Below the pieces are notes generated by a model. The model was not told the DNA's origin. It made no database searches and saw only the letters and a program-made list of their open reading frames with translations. From positions 41,817,803 to 41,881,802 of the forward strand of contig CAKMRJ010003334.1 of NCBI GenBank assembly GCA_928212115.1: DNA of 64,000 nucleotides, read 5' to 3'. Below, piece by piece: positions 11,503 through 23,501 of this stretch. The position numbers were made by a program, and so were the translations under genes. Origin of the DNA: Lactuca virosa (Eukaryota > Streptophyta > Magnoliopsida > Asterales > Asteraceae). Positions within the stretch are counted from its first letter, which is position 1. Each line of letters opens with the position of its first letter.

Positions 11503-12238
11503 ATGTCTGGTTCAGACAACTATGATCTTCCCAAATCTCTTGGAACAAACTTTCTCTTGAAGATGATGTCCCTCAACATCATGCTTCACTTCCTCCACCT
11601 CCACCTCCTCCATTTATTCTCCCTGACCCACAAGCCCGAAGACTTGAAAGGTTCAAGATCACTCAAGCTCTACTAGAAATGAAACATAAAGATGGAAGAC
11701 CTGTGTGCACTCATGTCTTAGGAATGAAGTCACACATTGACAGGCTGAGAATGTTGGGTGCTGTTATTTCAAGAAGTTCGCTGTTGACTGGGTTCTTCAG
11801 TCACTTCAGTCACTTCCTGAGTCGTATGGTGAGTTTATTAAAGACTACCATATGACAGATCCGAACATAACCCTAATAGATCTTTCTTATTTGCTTGTTG
11901 CTGATGCTGAATCACAATGATTTGGCGCAATGGTCAAGCAAATATTGATGGAAGGTCTAATTCTCACTTCCATGGACATGGACAATGGTAACATTGGAAG
12001 TCCAGAAAAGCTTTCTCTTCCCAATGGAAAGGGATCCGCCTTGGTCAACCCGGTTGATCAAAAGGTAAAGGGAAAGGCTAAGTCTGTGATTGTCTCGTGT
12101 ACCATTCCCAAAGAGTCTATATGTTTTTATTGTCATGAGAAGGGACATTGGAAGCGAAGCTGCCCTGAATACCTGAAAGATCTGAAAGCAAGTAGAAACC
12201 AAATGTTTGACTCTGCTTCAGGCAAGTCCACTATCTAA
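11503..12238 (+). pseudogene. Broken Copia gag of Copia 1 with intact zinc knuckle
   Basis: An ATG at 11503 opens a frame (MSGSDNYDLP...) that soon shifts. The recognisable gag segment, related to 'RRLERFKITQALLEMK', 'THVLGMKSHIDRL' and further on 'GEFIKDYHMTDPNITL', is spread over several frames with stops. The last piece, 11930-12238, is open and contains the CCHC knuckle CFYCHEKGHWKRSCP, nearly the same as CFYCHEKSHWKRNCP in Copia 3 gag. No protease follows. The product would not be a full Gag. It may be a relic or an RNA-level remnant. Confidence 0.75.
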
Positions 12239-15200
12239 CTTTGTTAAAGTTCCTAATTGTTGATTCTTATTACATGATGTGACTAGGTTGCATCTTGATG
12301 TTTAGCAGGATCGAGCAAAAGGAAGGTTAAAAGAAGAGTGTGCTGAATCTGATCACGAAGATGGATTTCTATCGCATGGTTCGAGGATCGGATTCTTGAG
12401 CTACTACTTAGAAGTTATGATAGATTGCTAGGAAATATGTAATAGCATAGTTTCCATTTAAAGTTGGATTGTAAGGAAAAGTTTTTCCGCATTTTATGAA
12501 TAAATAAAATTTTGTTTTACTTTATTTTATATCTCCTTGCAATGGCATTTATGGAAAATTGATGTTTGTATGTTTCTAGCAATAATGGAAATAGTTTTGA
12601 TTCTCTCATTTGGTGTTGTCTGAATTTTACCAAATGAGGAAAGGTTCTCATCACCCAAGCTTCAATTGGACAGAAACTTGGAATCATACAAGCTGTATTG
12701 TATGATGAATGAGAATTTTCATCTTTGTAAAATTGAGACTAATTCATTGATCACATGCATATGTGAGTCAATTGAAGGACTAAGGAATTAGATACACTGG
12801 GTATGTGTTGGTCAAGGTCCACCACAAAGATCGATAAGACTATTCGTCATGATTTACTAAAGTTTAAGTAAATATGGTTGTACCTACAAGTGTTAGTACA
12901 TTCTGAAACATTGGAAAAGTTTCAATGTATGGCAGGATGAATGGGAAGAATCAAATTGGGCAGAAGATAAAAGGTTTCTCAAATCTGAAAGATGGGAGAG
13001 TACTTTAGTATCTTGTTTTAATGATCATCTTAATGATTAAGAAACCACGTCACAATTCATCCTCTAAGGACATCTTAGTGCATTTTATGGCTAAGAAGAG
13101 GATTCATGAATTGTTGGAATGATTAAAATCAAAAGATGAATCATACTTCGTTCCAAAACAACTCTTAGAGTCATACTCCGAGATTGTAACATTGAGTGAC
13201 AAAAGTAAGGTTTAAAACACTTATCAAATGTAGTGTAAAATGTTTTCTACTCCTGTACATTTGAAATTGGTAAGTTGTGATGTCTTGGATAAGACAAAGA
13301 CCAACTAAGACCAATTGTGTGAAGTGTTTATCTTGATAAGAATCCGCACTATCCCTTGAATATTTGTTTTGTCAAGGAATGGTCCTTGACTAGGGAAACT
13401 TATATGTCAAGAGGACAGTGGGAGTCTTAAAGATCCTGAAAGGATTTCAAGATTTAATCAAGAGTAAAACTTGAGTTTTATCACTAGCACACGACTTAAC
13501 GTTTGCAACCTATTAAGTTGACATGATTCTTGTTTCTGTGTCTGTTCCTATTAAGTTGACTATGCATATGAGTTCAGTTAGTTCTAAACTATATGCATAA
13601 CAGCTTGGAAGCATTGGTGGGCCTTGTGCTACCAGGTGACAAGAAATTAAGATGGAACAAGTTCAATCCATGTAAGGTTGAATTTGTCACTAACCTTGTC
13701 TTGTGATTATGGTTTTGACAAATTCACATGGATAGAAACTCATACACTATAAAATCTAAGTGTCATAAGGTTCTCTCCGATTCATGAAATGATGGGAGGA
13801 AACGCTTTCACTAAGTAGATTTTAAGTAGATAGCAATTGTGATGTTTGCATTCTCAAAGTCGTTAGTGGAGCGTGTGTGGTTAACCGACACATTAACATG
13901 GACTTGTGAGAAATGGAAAACAGGTCTAAACATTATGATTACGACATCCCTCTTCATAATTGTTTAGACACACATGTGAGCTATCTAAGGAAAGATATAT
14001 GAGTCTGAGAAGCTTAGATAAAGTTTTGTCGAAGCATCTCGTGTCAGAAGTTTGAACTTTGGTAATGAAAGTCAATAAAGTATTGATTTCTAGAAGTAGA
14101 TTTCTGAGTACATGTCAAAGCTAGTGGGAGCATAATTGTTGTGCTAAATAATTATTATGCTAGTGGGAGCATAATCAATTATGATGAGTATTGTTAATTA
14201 TAGAAACAAGAGTTTCACTTGGAAAAGGTTGTTTTGCTATAATTAAGGGAGAGGAGATTATACTTCATTTCAATCCTAAAAATTTTAGATTGAGATTTTA
14301 ATCATCATTAGTCAAGGACATATATATGGATTTTATGTTGGAATGGTTCAACATAAGGAGATTCTATATATATTGTGTTCTCAAATTCGATTATGATTAC
14401 AGCAATCCCTCTTCATATTCGATTTTTGAAAACATGGCAAATAAAAATATTGTAGCAAAGACTGATCTAGTATCAGGTCTTTATGTGAGACATCATGAAT
14501 CGTGTCCCATATGCTTCGGATATAGTATCGGTCACATGTGCTATAATATTTATCCGTTCTAAATTTTTCAAAATGCTTAGAGCATTAAGAGGGAAAAAGG
14601 AATAGAATCGGATATGACTAAAATGATTAAGCAATTGTCGAGGACAATCTAAGGTTCACCAAAGATTGGTTGCTCAGGGACAGTTGGAAGTATAGTGTTA
14701 ATTTTGGAAGGACCATATGGATATATTCTGAAAAGAGGTAGCTCTTGTTCAGATATGATAATCAAAATGGGAATATGGAAATTTTCCATATTGGGAGTTG
14801 GATATTAAGAATCTATGAGAAGTAGAAACTTTTATGCAAGAAGGATGTTCAAAGCAATGTACTTTGAATATGAGACTTCGTTTCCATGGAATTGATCTCC
14901 TTGGAATCCTCTGTAATGACTGATGACAAGGTTTTGGTGACCTTGTGCATAATCATTACAAGAGGATCAGTGCATATAAGTTTAAAATCTAACAGATTTT
15001 TGGTAAATGGTAGGAATTAGGAATTCTTACATTTACAATAAGGATTTGGGATTGTGAAATGAGCATCATTGGAATCATGTTCAATTGATTTATTTCACAA
15101 AGTAAAGATCATAGACAAACATAGTGTGCATACTTGGAGTATGGCATAACTATTGTTTAGAAAACAAAGTGTACATGCTAGGAGCATGGGACAACTGTTT

Positions 15201-15300
15201 GTTTATTTCAAGTATTAAGTTGATTATTTGAAACATTATACAATGAATAATGTGTAATCAATATGGTGATAAATAAAAGTGGTTTTATTTATATTCAAAA
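12239..15300 (+). other. Central non-coding region of Copia 1 in place of pol
   Basis: About 3 kb without a usable reading frame. It is conserved in order with 31258-34200 of Copia 2 (shared 'ttctatcgcat..ggatcggattcttgagctact', 'ggagagtactttagtat', 'aagaggacagtgggagtctta' and others) but is not seen in the pol-bearing Copia 3. It contains one more GGTTAACC module (13862-13897) and two more hairpins with a CATCCC-type loop (13924-13969 and 14381-14429). Its origin is unknown. A heavily decayed pol cannot be excluded. Confidence 0.6.
13862..13969 (+). other. Extra leader-type hairpins in the centre of Copia 1
   Basis: The 36-nt module GTTAGTG..GGTTAACC..CATTAAC is at 13862-13897. It is followed by a hairpin with arms GTCTAAACATTATGA and TCATAATTGTTTAGAC (13924-13969) around loop TTACGACATCCC. 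Order and spacing resemble the leader. Copia 2 has both at 32862-32981. Confidence 0.65.
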
Positions 15301-16082
15301 GGTTCTGAGACCATATTGGATTCGATTATTATTGTGTTTCACTTTGCATGTTTTGACTTCCATAATAACTAGGTTATTCTTTCCGAATGATTAAGTTATT
15401 CAAACCATCCACAGTCGGTCATATGTTGGAAGTAGATATGAATCAAGACTGTCATGAGTTGGTTGTAGAGGTCTAAGATGTTGGACATGGCTACAACACT
15501 CATGAGTGCTCATAAGTTATGAGTATTGGATTCAACCCACGCTCACTTGCATCACTTCATGGAATTTATCTCGAGTGATCGTGAGACGGTAATATCATAT
15601 AAGTCTTCAAAACTTGAGATATGAGTTGTTACCTATGAGTTGGTTGTACATTGATTGCACGAAAACGCATTAGTAACTTGATGTTATAAAACGTGCCTTT
15701 GTGTATAACTCAACAAGTAGTAGAAACAAGTATATGAGTCGAAGTTTATCTGTTCCTTCTAGTCCTTGGAGGATTAGAAGCGATATCTGGGCCCCTCGAT
15801 GATTTTGTTTTGACCTATGTACCGGGCCCGGTCAGAACTAAATTGATGTGTTCGATTAAGTTCTTTGTCAAACAAATCGGAAATCGGGAAACAAAATGCT
15901 GGACAATAAGTAAGACATTGTTCCATGTATTTGTCCGGTTGATATCATGAGAGCAGAGGATTATATGATTACTTATCTAAAATGGCGCTTCATAGTTCAA
16001 CAGGGTTTGAGAGCTACGATTGCCGGTTGGTTCCTGAAGTCATATATGCAAATATGTTATTAGACTCATCCAAGTGGGATAC

Positions 16083-16850
16083 TGTTGGATAAGGTGTCTA
16101 AGTCCATAACAATATTTGAGATGTACTTGACCCGACCCGGCATGGTCCATTTGGGTTGCACTTCACCCGACCAATTTGTTTGGATAATCTTTTGAGATAT
16201 ATGTTCATGTTCCTGCTTTATTAATATATTATAAGTATAATATATTAATATTAAATCATATTATTTAATTAGTATTGGTCATAAATTAATTTAGAATTAA
16301 TTTGGTGATCAAAAGGGTGACTAATTAAATATGGGCTCTTGTATTTTATGTAGTGTGGGCTAATACTCATTTGGAATGGGCTTGGCATGCATGGGAATCC
16401 ATGGATAGTCCATGGAGCTTTTAACCCATGGATCCTTGGAAAGGAAGAGTCATGGGTATTAGGGTTTACATGGATGTAACCCTAATCCTCCACACTATAT
16501 AAGGAGCTTATGATGCTTGAAATGACACTAGTTGTGTGTGAACAAGAGTGGTGGCCTAATTTCTAGAGCACATATATTATTCTCTCAAGGTTCCAAGGTT
16601 TGTGGTGATTTGTGATTCCACTTGAGGCATTCCATTATTGGTGCTAGGCTCGCAAACTCCAAGCCATCAATCACTATCAAAAGGTATGTCATTCTTCTAG
16701 TGTTTTATGATTCTAGTTCTTCATGCCACGCTAGTTAGGATGTAAACCTTGGAAATTATTATTTGCATGTATTTTAGAGAAAAACATAGATCCAAGGTTT
16801 ATTAGGGTTGCATGTACACTTAGGAGTGTTAGAATGCTCAAAACCCAACA
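16083..16850 (+). repeat. 3' LTR of Copia 1
   Basis: 768 bases, preceded by CCAAGTGGGATAC. TATA box TATATAAG at 16496-16503. Ends AACCCAACA, then the AGTCC target-site copy at 16851-16855. Confidence 0.9.
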
Positions 16851-17870
16851 AGTCCATGTAGAGGTTTGGGCCCAATTTGGAAAGTTGGGCCATATGTTGG
16901 GCTTTGATCCCTAGTTGACTTTGGGTCTATGGATTTGGGCCTTCGGTTGGGTAACCAGCTAGGGGTAATATAGTAATTATCCAAAGTATGCATTTATAGT
17001 TTATGTGTTAAACCCATTATTAATTGGGTGTTATTTTGGTGTTTGACAGTTCGAGAATCTGTCATCCAGCAGCTGGGGTTGAGTCCGCGGGACTTCAACA
17101 ATGTGGGATTGTGTCTACGGGACTTCAGCAGTGTGAGGTGAGTTTTCCTTCCAGTAGGAACGGGTCTACGACCACAATACCGGCCCGATTAGTTAGCAGT
17201 AGTTCCGGACTTCGGTCTGATGCAGTAGTTCAGTGTGCTTGATGTCTTTGTGATTCAAGCATGTCTTGGTGTTATGTGTTTTCCGGACTTCGGTCTGATG
17301 CGTGTGTAGTATATGTGTTTTATGTAGTAGTTTATGAGTAAATAATGTTAGGTTTCAGTCAGTTCCGGACTTCGGTCCGATGCAGAGGGCAAGCCCGGTT
17401 AGTTCCGGACTTTCGTCCGATGCAGTTTCCCGGACTTCGGTCTGATGCAGAGGGTAAGGCCCTGGTTAGTTCTGGACTTCGGTCCGATGCAGAGGGCAAG
17501 GCCCTGGTTAGTCCCGGACTTCGGTCCGATGCAGTTTCCGGACTTCGGTCCGATGCAGTGGGCAAGGCCCAGTAGTTGCTTTATATGTTATTGTATGGTA
17601 TGTGGTAGTTTGGGGGAGCTCACTAAGCTTCGTTCTTACGATTTTCAGTTTTGGTTTCAGGTACTCAGTTTTCAAAAGAGGAGCTCGGGAAGATTGCAGT
17701 GAACACACCATTTGTTCAGCCTGAAGAGGTTTATACTCTGATTTTAAATATTTGACAGTTGTTATGATATTTTGAGACACTTGTTTATGATTCTTATATG
17801 ACGTTTGATGAATATGGTTTTATTACTGATTTAAAACGAAATTTTCAGACTGTATTTTTGGGATGTTACA
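16851..17870 (+). mobile_element. Solo LTR E, segment 3 (LTR 3' end)
   Basis: The segment resumes with AGTCC and ends TTTTTGGGATGTTACA at 17870, followed by the GTAGG target-site copy. It contains eight TTCG-loop hairpins (17206-17552) and then the block 'agctcactaagcttcg..ttcaggt' (about 17610-17665) common to all gypsy-type LTRs in the window. Without its insertions E totals about 2.75 kb. Confidence 0.87.
17206..17552 (+). repeat. Minisatellite of TTCG-loop hairpins in LTR E
   Basis: Eight hairpins of the form CGGAC-TTCG-GTCCG start at 17206, 17284, 17366, 17406, 17431, 17473, 17515 and 17539, each followed by 'atgc' (with 'ag' after most). Variants GTCTG and TGGAC keep G-U pairing. One copy (17406) has loop TTTC. 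Several copies are separated by 'agggcaaggccctggtt'-type spacers. Confidence 0.85.
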
Positions 17871-17937
17871 GTAGGCCCCACCCTGGGGTATATTTCAACC
17901 CAAACAAATCACAATGGGCCTCGCCCTAGGGTATATT
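17871..17937 (-). mobile_element. Solo LTR C, segment 2
   Basis: A short piece of C between insertions E and D. It repeats 'gggcc(c/t)cgccct' units like those at 698-815. It starts with target-site copy GTAGG (17871-17875) and ends with ATATT (17933-17937), the target of D. Confidence 0.85.
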
Positions 17938-19668
17938 TGTAACGTCCCAAAAATATGATCCAAAAATTTCATTTTTAAATTTAATAAAACAATATTCCAA
18001 AAACATTATCCATACAACTGAAATGAAAATAAGTATTTCAACATCATAAAAATCAGAGTGATGTCTCAAAAGCGGAATCCATGTGGTGTGTGCGATGCAG
18101 TCAACCCGAGCTCTTCCCCTTGGAACCAGAAGTACCTGAAACTTAAAATGAAAATTGTAAGCACAAAGCTTAATGAGTTCTCCAAAATACCACATACCAT
18201 ACATGATAACACATAATGGGCCCCGCTCGGTAAACAGATCAGGCCTCGCCCAACATACATATAACATATATCAAATGAACACATACACATGTAATAATCA
18301 CAAAGATACATAGCATCCAAAATGGTCATCGGGCCCCGCCCGGCATCGGGCCCTGTCCAGTAAGCATATAAGCACAAAACACATGCAAGAGTCACACAGA
18401 CAGCTAGCATACTAACATAGCAAAATCATGGGCCGGCATTGGTGCCTTCGACCCGCTAAACCCCAGTGAGGAAACTCACCTCGCACTGCTGAATCAAACG
18501 GATAATCCTTTGCTGTTGGTTCGATAAATCCCCGAGCTATCAATATCAAATAAAATCTAATTACATTTGGGTTCCAATCCATAACCATAAATCCATACTT
18601 GGGGTAAAAATACCATTTTACCCCTAACCTAGATTGATCCCAGACTAAGGCCCAATCTCACAATCTAAAAGGCCCAAAAGTCAAATAATCCACCAATGCC
18701 CAACTATGGCCCAATTTCAAAGCCCAAACTCGAAAAGCCACCTGACTGAGTACACGAGGCATACTCAGCTTGTACGCTAAGCATACTAGCTCAAGGGCTT
18801 GTTCGTTGCGCGTACAGGCTTGTACGCCCAGCGTACTCTTCCAGTTTTAGCCACCTTCTAATTTCAGCTCTTAACCCATTAAGACTTCACTCCAGAATGT
18901 AGATCATACTTCCTTGAGCTGGATTACCAGGTAAAGTTGCTAACTTTACATCCATGCATGACTAAATGAAACTCTTAAGCTCAACAAGTAATTAATAAGT
19001 GACTTAAAGCATGCATGAGGCCCTATACTCCACAATGTTGGCACCTTTATGCTTAAGGATCCCATGATAAACCTAGATCTGAAAGGATAAGTCCTTAGGA
19101 CATCTTAACTCAACAATCCACCCAACAATGGCCAAAAGCATGATAAATCATCCCAAAAAGAGATCTAAACAACTAGAAGTCAAGGATGAGAACTTGATAC
19201 CTCTAAAGCTTTGCAAAAAGGGTGGTCATTCTGGATCCAAGACCTTCTCTCCAAGCTAAGCAACTTCAAACTTCTCCAACTCCTTCAAAATGCACAAAAT
19301 GAACACCAAATTCTCTCCAATGGCTCAAACACTCAACAATGGAGGCTAAGACTTGTTTCTAGGATTTTAGGGCTTTAGATGATGGTAAGGAGGCCAACCC
19401 TAATGAATAAGGATGTTTATATAGGGTGCAAAACCCCTAATTAGGGTTTCATTAAAGTCCACGTACGCCCAGAGTACGTGACCGGGGTACCGAATCACCA
19501 TCACCTCAGTACGCTAAGCGTACCAAGTGGTACGTCATGCGTACTGGCTTTTCAGCTAGTACGCTAAGTGTACCAAGTGGTACGCCCCACGTACTACTCC
19601 AGGGACTAAAATGCAAATTTCCAAAAATAAAAGGGTCATAAGGTACATACCAGGGTACAAGTGTTACA
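17938..19668 (-). mobile_element. Solo LTR D (minus strand, 1.73 kb)
   Basis: Begins TGTAACGTCCCAAAAA, ends ..GTGTTACA, and is flanked by a perfect ATATT duplication (17933-17937 and 19669-19673). It is the same LTR type as A: CCCCGCCCGGCATCGGGCCC stretch at 18335-18355, 'gggccggcattggtgcc' at 18430, and GTACG..CGTAC arrays at 18768-18836 and 19459-19595. No internal region, so it is the product of LTR-LTR recombination. Confidence 0.9.
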
Positions 19669-22178
19669 ATATTTCAACCCAATCACAACATGTATCATAC
19701 AACAACTATCATACTACATGAATAGTTAATGGGCTGACCTTGGTGCCTTCGACCCATGGCTATAGTGAGAAGACTCACTACCGCCTACTAGTCCTCTCAC
19801 AACATGCATTCTTTCCACCAACTAACCTCCATAGATTCGTAACCCTAAGTAACCAGAGATGAGATAGCCACCCGAATAGGTGATCCTACTCTAGAGTCAC
19901 AACCAAATGAGGAACATGCAAGAGAGCCTAGATCGAGAGTTCTCAGGCTATCCTACATGACCACATACAATCCCTAAGGGCACTCCATAGGTGATAACCA
20001 GCAAGCACAAATAACGTACAGTTCTACAGGTTATTACAGCAAACCAGCATACTCGATACCAGAGCACAAATCTAACTGATCACTACTGCATAACAGTATA
20101 CTAAATATCAACAATCCAAGGAATGCATGGCCGAATATACTCAGAGGTGAGATAGTCACCCGGACATATGATCCCACTCTAGAACCACAACCAAACGAGG
20201 AACAGGTAAGAGAGCTTGGATCAAGAGTCCTCAATATATCCTACATGACTATACACAGTCCCTAAGGTATCCCTGTACTAACATATAACCAAAACTAGTG
20301 GGCCGACATTGGTGCCTTCGACCCACGGGCATAGTGAGGCGAAACTCACCTCGATGTGCGTGTAGATAACCACTGTAGCAATGAAGGACTATATCATCTT
20401 CAACTCACTTTCAATTACCTACAGGAAGAAACTTGAGTCAATACCCGATTACAGGTCATACTCACTTGCAACAGTGACCACCTCACATGAAATGACGATT
20501 AGGGTTAAGTAAGAACACTTAACCAATTAAGGAATTAATCACCTAATGGTAGGATTGATTAAGGTTTGACTTAGTTATTCTTGGGTGTAATAATAATCCA
20601 ATCAATAGCCCGAATACACACCCGATCATTGTCTAAAATAGAGCACCCCGATTCTAGGGTTTTTCACATAAAATGATAACTAGGGTTAGTGTTCCACACT
20701 TAACCCCTTAAGGACTTAATCCATTAAGCCCAATATTGCATTAACTTAATTGTAGGGGCATTATTAAGTATTATTTAGAATTTAATTAACAGCTTTAACG
20801 CGGGTCCCGACCAACTCCACAAACTAGGGTTTCTTGACATTAGGGTTTTCTAAAACCTAATTAGGGTTTCCAACACCTAAAGTTAGATGATTAGTTAATT
20901 AAATAAATATATATTTAATAAATTGGGCACCATCCACTGCCACCTTGGGCAGTGGTGCTCGGCGGCGGTCTGTGGCAGCAGCCACCCGCACACGGCGGCG
21001 GTTCGAGTGATAATTCCAACAATCCAAACACACATACAAGTTATTACATCATTCACACACATTAGCACCAAAAAGAATATCAAAGTGTCCAATACAACCA
21101 CCAAGATGGTGGCAGACGGCGGCAAAAGGTGGCAACCACCACCTCACGGTGGTGGTGGTGGGTTTGCTTCAGTTTTCCGGCCAAGCAAAGTCCATACAAC
21201 ATCATACCAATAAAAATACACATACACACAGCCACCTCACAAGGTGGCTGGTGGTGGCGGAAAGGGAAGCAAACGGGCGGCAACCACCATGGTTGGCTGC
21301 CATGGTGGTCCTTTCGTTTTCCAGCCAACTAAAACCCACCCACACACACGACATTGAGTGAAACAATCACACACATTGACACACGAGTATCCAACATGGA
21401 AACACATTCCCAAAATCAGCCACCCTCGCGGTGGTGTGTGGCAGTCGAACGAGATGGCGGCAACGGAACAGCCATCGGAGCGGTAGCGACGACGCAACAG
21501 CAGAAGAGAAATGGAGGAGGAAAGGATTTCACGGCCTCTAACCGAGATCAGCAGCAACGAAAGTCACCGGCCTCGCTCTTCCGGCCTCCCCAAAGCAGTG
21601 GCGTCATCTCGCGGCTTTCGTATTCATTGGCAATGGAAACAGCAACGACGGAAACGTCGGCTCAGTGGTTCACAACAGCAACACGGGGGCGACGGCAGAT
21701 TGAGGTAAGGGGGTATAAGGGTGGTGGCTGCAAAGGTTCTAGGGTTAGGGTTAGGTTTGAGGCTGCGTTCTTAAAGGGATGCCAAGAGGAGGGAGACGGG
21801 TTATGCCCTTGTCCATATTCAACTTACGCCCAATGTTCACTTTCAGTCCCTCCCCCAAAGTTCCTTTTCAATTTAAATCCACTAGTTACCCAACAGTCCC
21901 CTCCTCTACGAAATATTTTGCATTTCAGGTCCAGATGTTACAAAATAGACTCCAAATTCCCGAAATTATAACATTTAACCCCATATGACTAACAGTGATA
22001 AATTATTACGGATTTAGGGTCAAAACAAAATAAAATATAAAATACACCTCGGGGTTTTAGGGTTTATTATTTATTTATTTATTTATCTTATTTATTTGCT
22101 TCTTTTATTTGATTTATTTTATTTTATTTTATTAATTTAATTTAATTTAATTTAGTTTATTTTAAACGGAGTGTTACA
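19669..22178 (-). mobile_element. Solo LTR C, segment 3 (LTR 5' end at the right)
   Basis: The rest of C, ending at 22178 with GTGTTACA (minus-strand start TGTAACACTCCG) followed by TATTA. It shares with E the 'ccctaatyaggtgttrgaaa' region (20820-20880), the CCACC..GGTGG hairpins (about 21130-21440), and an AT-rich LTR start. A roughly 130-base segment is duplicated (19853-19985 and 20145-20275). Reading frames in the GC-rich part (up to 205 codons near 21354-21971) lie wholly within the LTR and show no known domain. Without insertions C totals about 2.97 kb. Confidence 0.87.
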
Positions 22179-22183
22179 TATTA

Positions 22184-23501
22184 TTTTAGATCTGAGCTTA
22201 TTATGGACTCCTTAAGCATAAAGGTGCAAGCTTTATGGGATTTTTGGTGACATGCATGCATTAAGACACCGATTAAGTCTTTTTGAGCTTTAAAGGCTTC
22301 ATTTAGCCATGCATGAACGTAAAGTTAGCAGTTTTACGTGATAATCTAGCTCAAGGAAGTCAGATCTACGTTTTGGAGCAATGTCTTAAGGGATTAAGGG
22401 ATGATTATAAAAATGGCTGAATGGGAGGAGTACGTTGGGCGTACAAGCCAGTACGCACCACGTACTAGCCCTAAAGCATGTACGCTTAGCGTACAGTTGA
22501 GTACGCCTCGTGTACTAAGTCAGTGGGCTTCAGATATTTTGGGCTTCGGTTTGGGCCTTGATGCTTAGGGATTTGTGGTCTATTTGAATGTAGATGTTAT
22601 GGTCTAGGAATATTGTTGGTCCTTGGGGTAAGGCCCACGTAAGGGTTTGGGCCTAATTTGGAAAATTGGGCCATGTGTGGGCCTTGGATGGTTAATTGGT
22701 TTTTGGGCCTTAGTCTTGGACCAAACTACATAAGGGGTAAAATGGTCTTTTTACCCTAAGTATGGACTAATGGTTATGGATTAGAATCCAATTGATAATT
22801 GGATGTTATATGATATTGATAGCTCGGGGATTTGTCGGATCAGCAATCAGGGATTTCTTCTATGAGATTCGGCAGTGCGAGGTGAGTTTCATCATTGGGT
22901 TTAGCAGGTCTATGGCACCAATGCCAACCCTTTTTATTTATGTTAGGATGTTAGGAGTCTGCGTAACCCTTGCATGTGATATGCGCTGCTATGTATACCG
23001 GGCGTGGCTCGATGTCGGGCGAGGCCCCGATGACTGTATCGTATGCTATTGTTTTATGATCATTGTATGTGTTAGTATGGTTATGTGATATATGTCGATG
23101 TGTATAGTGGGCGATGCCCGATGTCAGGCGGGGCCTAAGAATAACATATATGTATACCGAGCGGGCCCGAAGCCGAGTGGGACTCGATACCGGGCCAGAC
23201 CCGATGGAAGGTGGGGGCCCAGTATGTGATTTATTATGTATGGTATGGGGTAGTTTGAGGAACTCACTATGCTTTGTGCTTACGGTTTTCGGTTTATGTT
23301 TCAGATACTTCCATTTCCAAGGGTAAGGGCTTGGGATGATTGTAGAGCACACACCTCCTCGCTCCGTATTTTGTGATTTACTCTAATTTGAGATTATGTT
23401 TGATACACTTATTTCATCTAGATTGTATTGATGATGTTTTGGAATACTGATTTTATTAAATTAGAAATGGAGTTTTTGGGTCTTATTTTTAGGATGTTAC
23501 A
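22184..23501 (+). mobile_element. Ty3/gypsy LTR A, right part (end of 5' LTR)
   Basis: Continues LTR A after C and matches the B 3' LTR from about 47165 ('agatct..cataaaggtgc.agctttatgg', 'ccttgcatg..gtaaagtt'). GTACG..CGTAC array at 22430-22516, CCCGATGTCGGGC-type hairpins at 23010-23210, then the conserved 'aactcactatgctttgtgcttac' block. Ends TTTTAGGATGTTACA at 23501. Confidence 0.87.

Larger units (their letters stand above)
9151..16850 (+). mobile_element. Copia 1: non-autonomous Copia-type element, full length
   Basis: Complete 7.7-kb element with TSD AGTCC (9146-9150 and 16851-16855). The 5' LTR is 9151-9910 and the 3' LTR 16083-16850, both TGTTGGATAAGG..AACCCAACA. The primer-binding site TGGTATCAG starts at 9912 (initiator-Met tRNA type), and the polypurine tract CCAAGTGGGATAC ends at 16082. 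Inside are a structured leader (10741-11420), a broken gag with one zinc knuckle (11503-12238) and then about 3 kb without pol. The last roughly 700 bases match the region downstream of pol in Copia 3. The element presumably depends on Copia 3-type partners for its enzymes. Confidence 0.9.

Noticed and set aside
14326..14562. 78-codon frame in the centre of Copia 1
   Set aside because: The matching region of Copia 2 (about 33361-33600) is not open, so coding is not conserved.
17206..17552. CRISPR-like array
   Set aside because: Repeats are short hairpins with spacers that are themselves repeats, in a plant LTR. There are no cas genes and no unique spacers.
21354..21971. 205-codon open frame in GC-rich DNA
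   Set aside because: It lies wholly inside solo LTR C, is built of low-complexity Thr/Gln/Arg-rich text, and has no recognisable domain. No corresponding frame is seen in LTR E.
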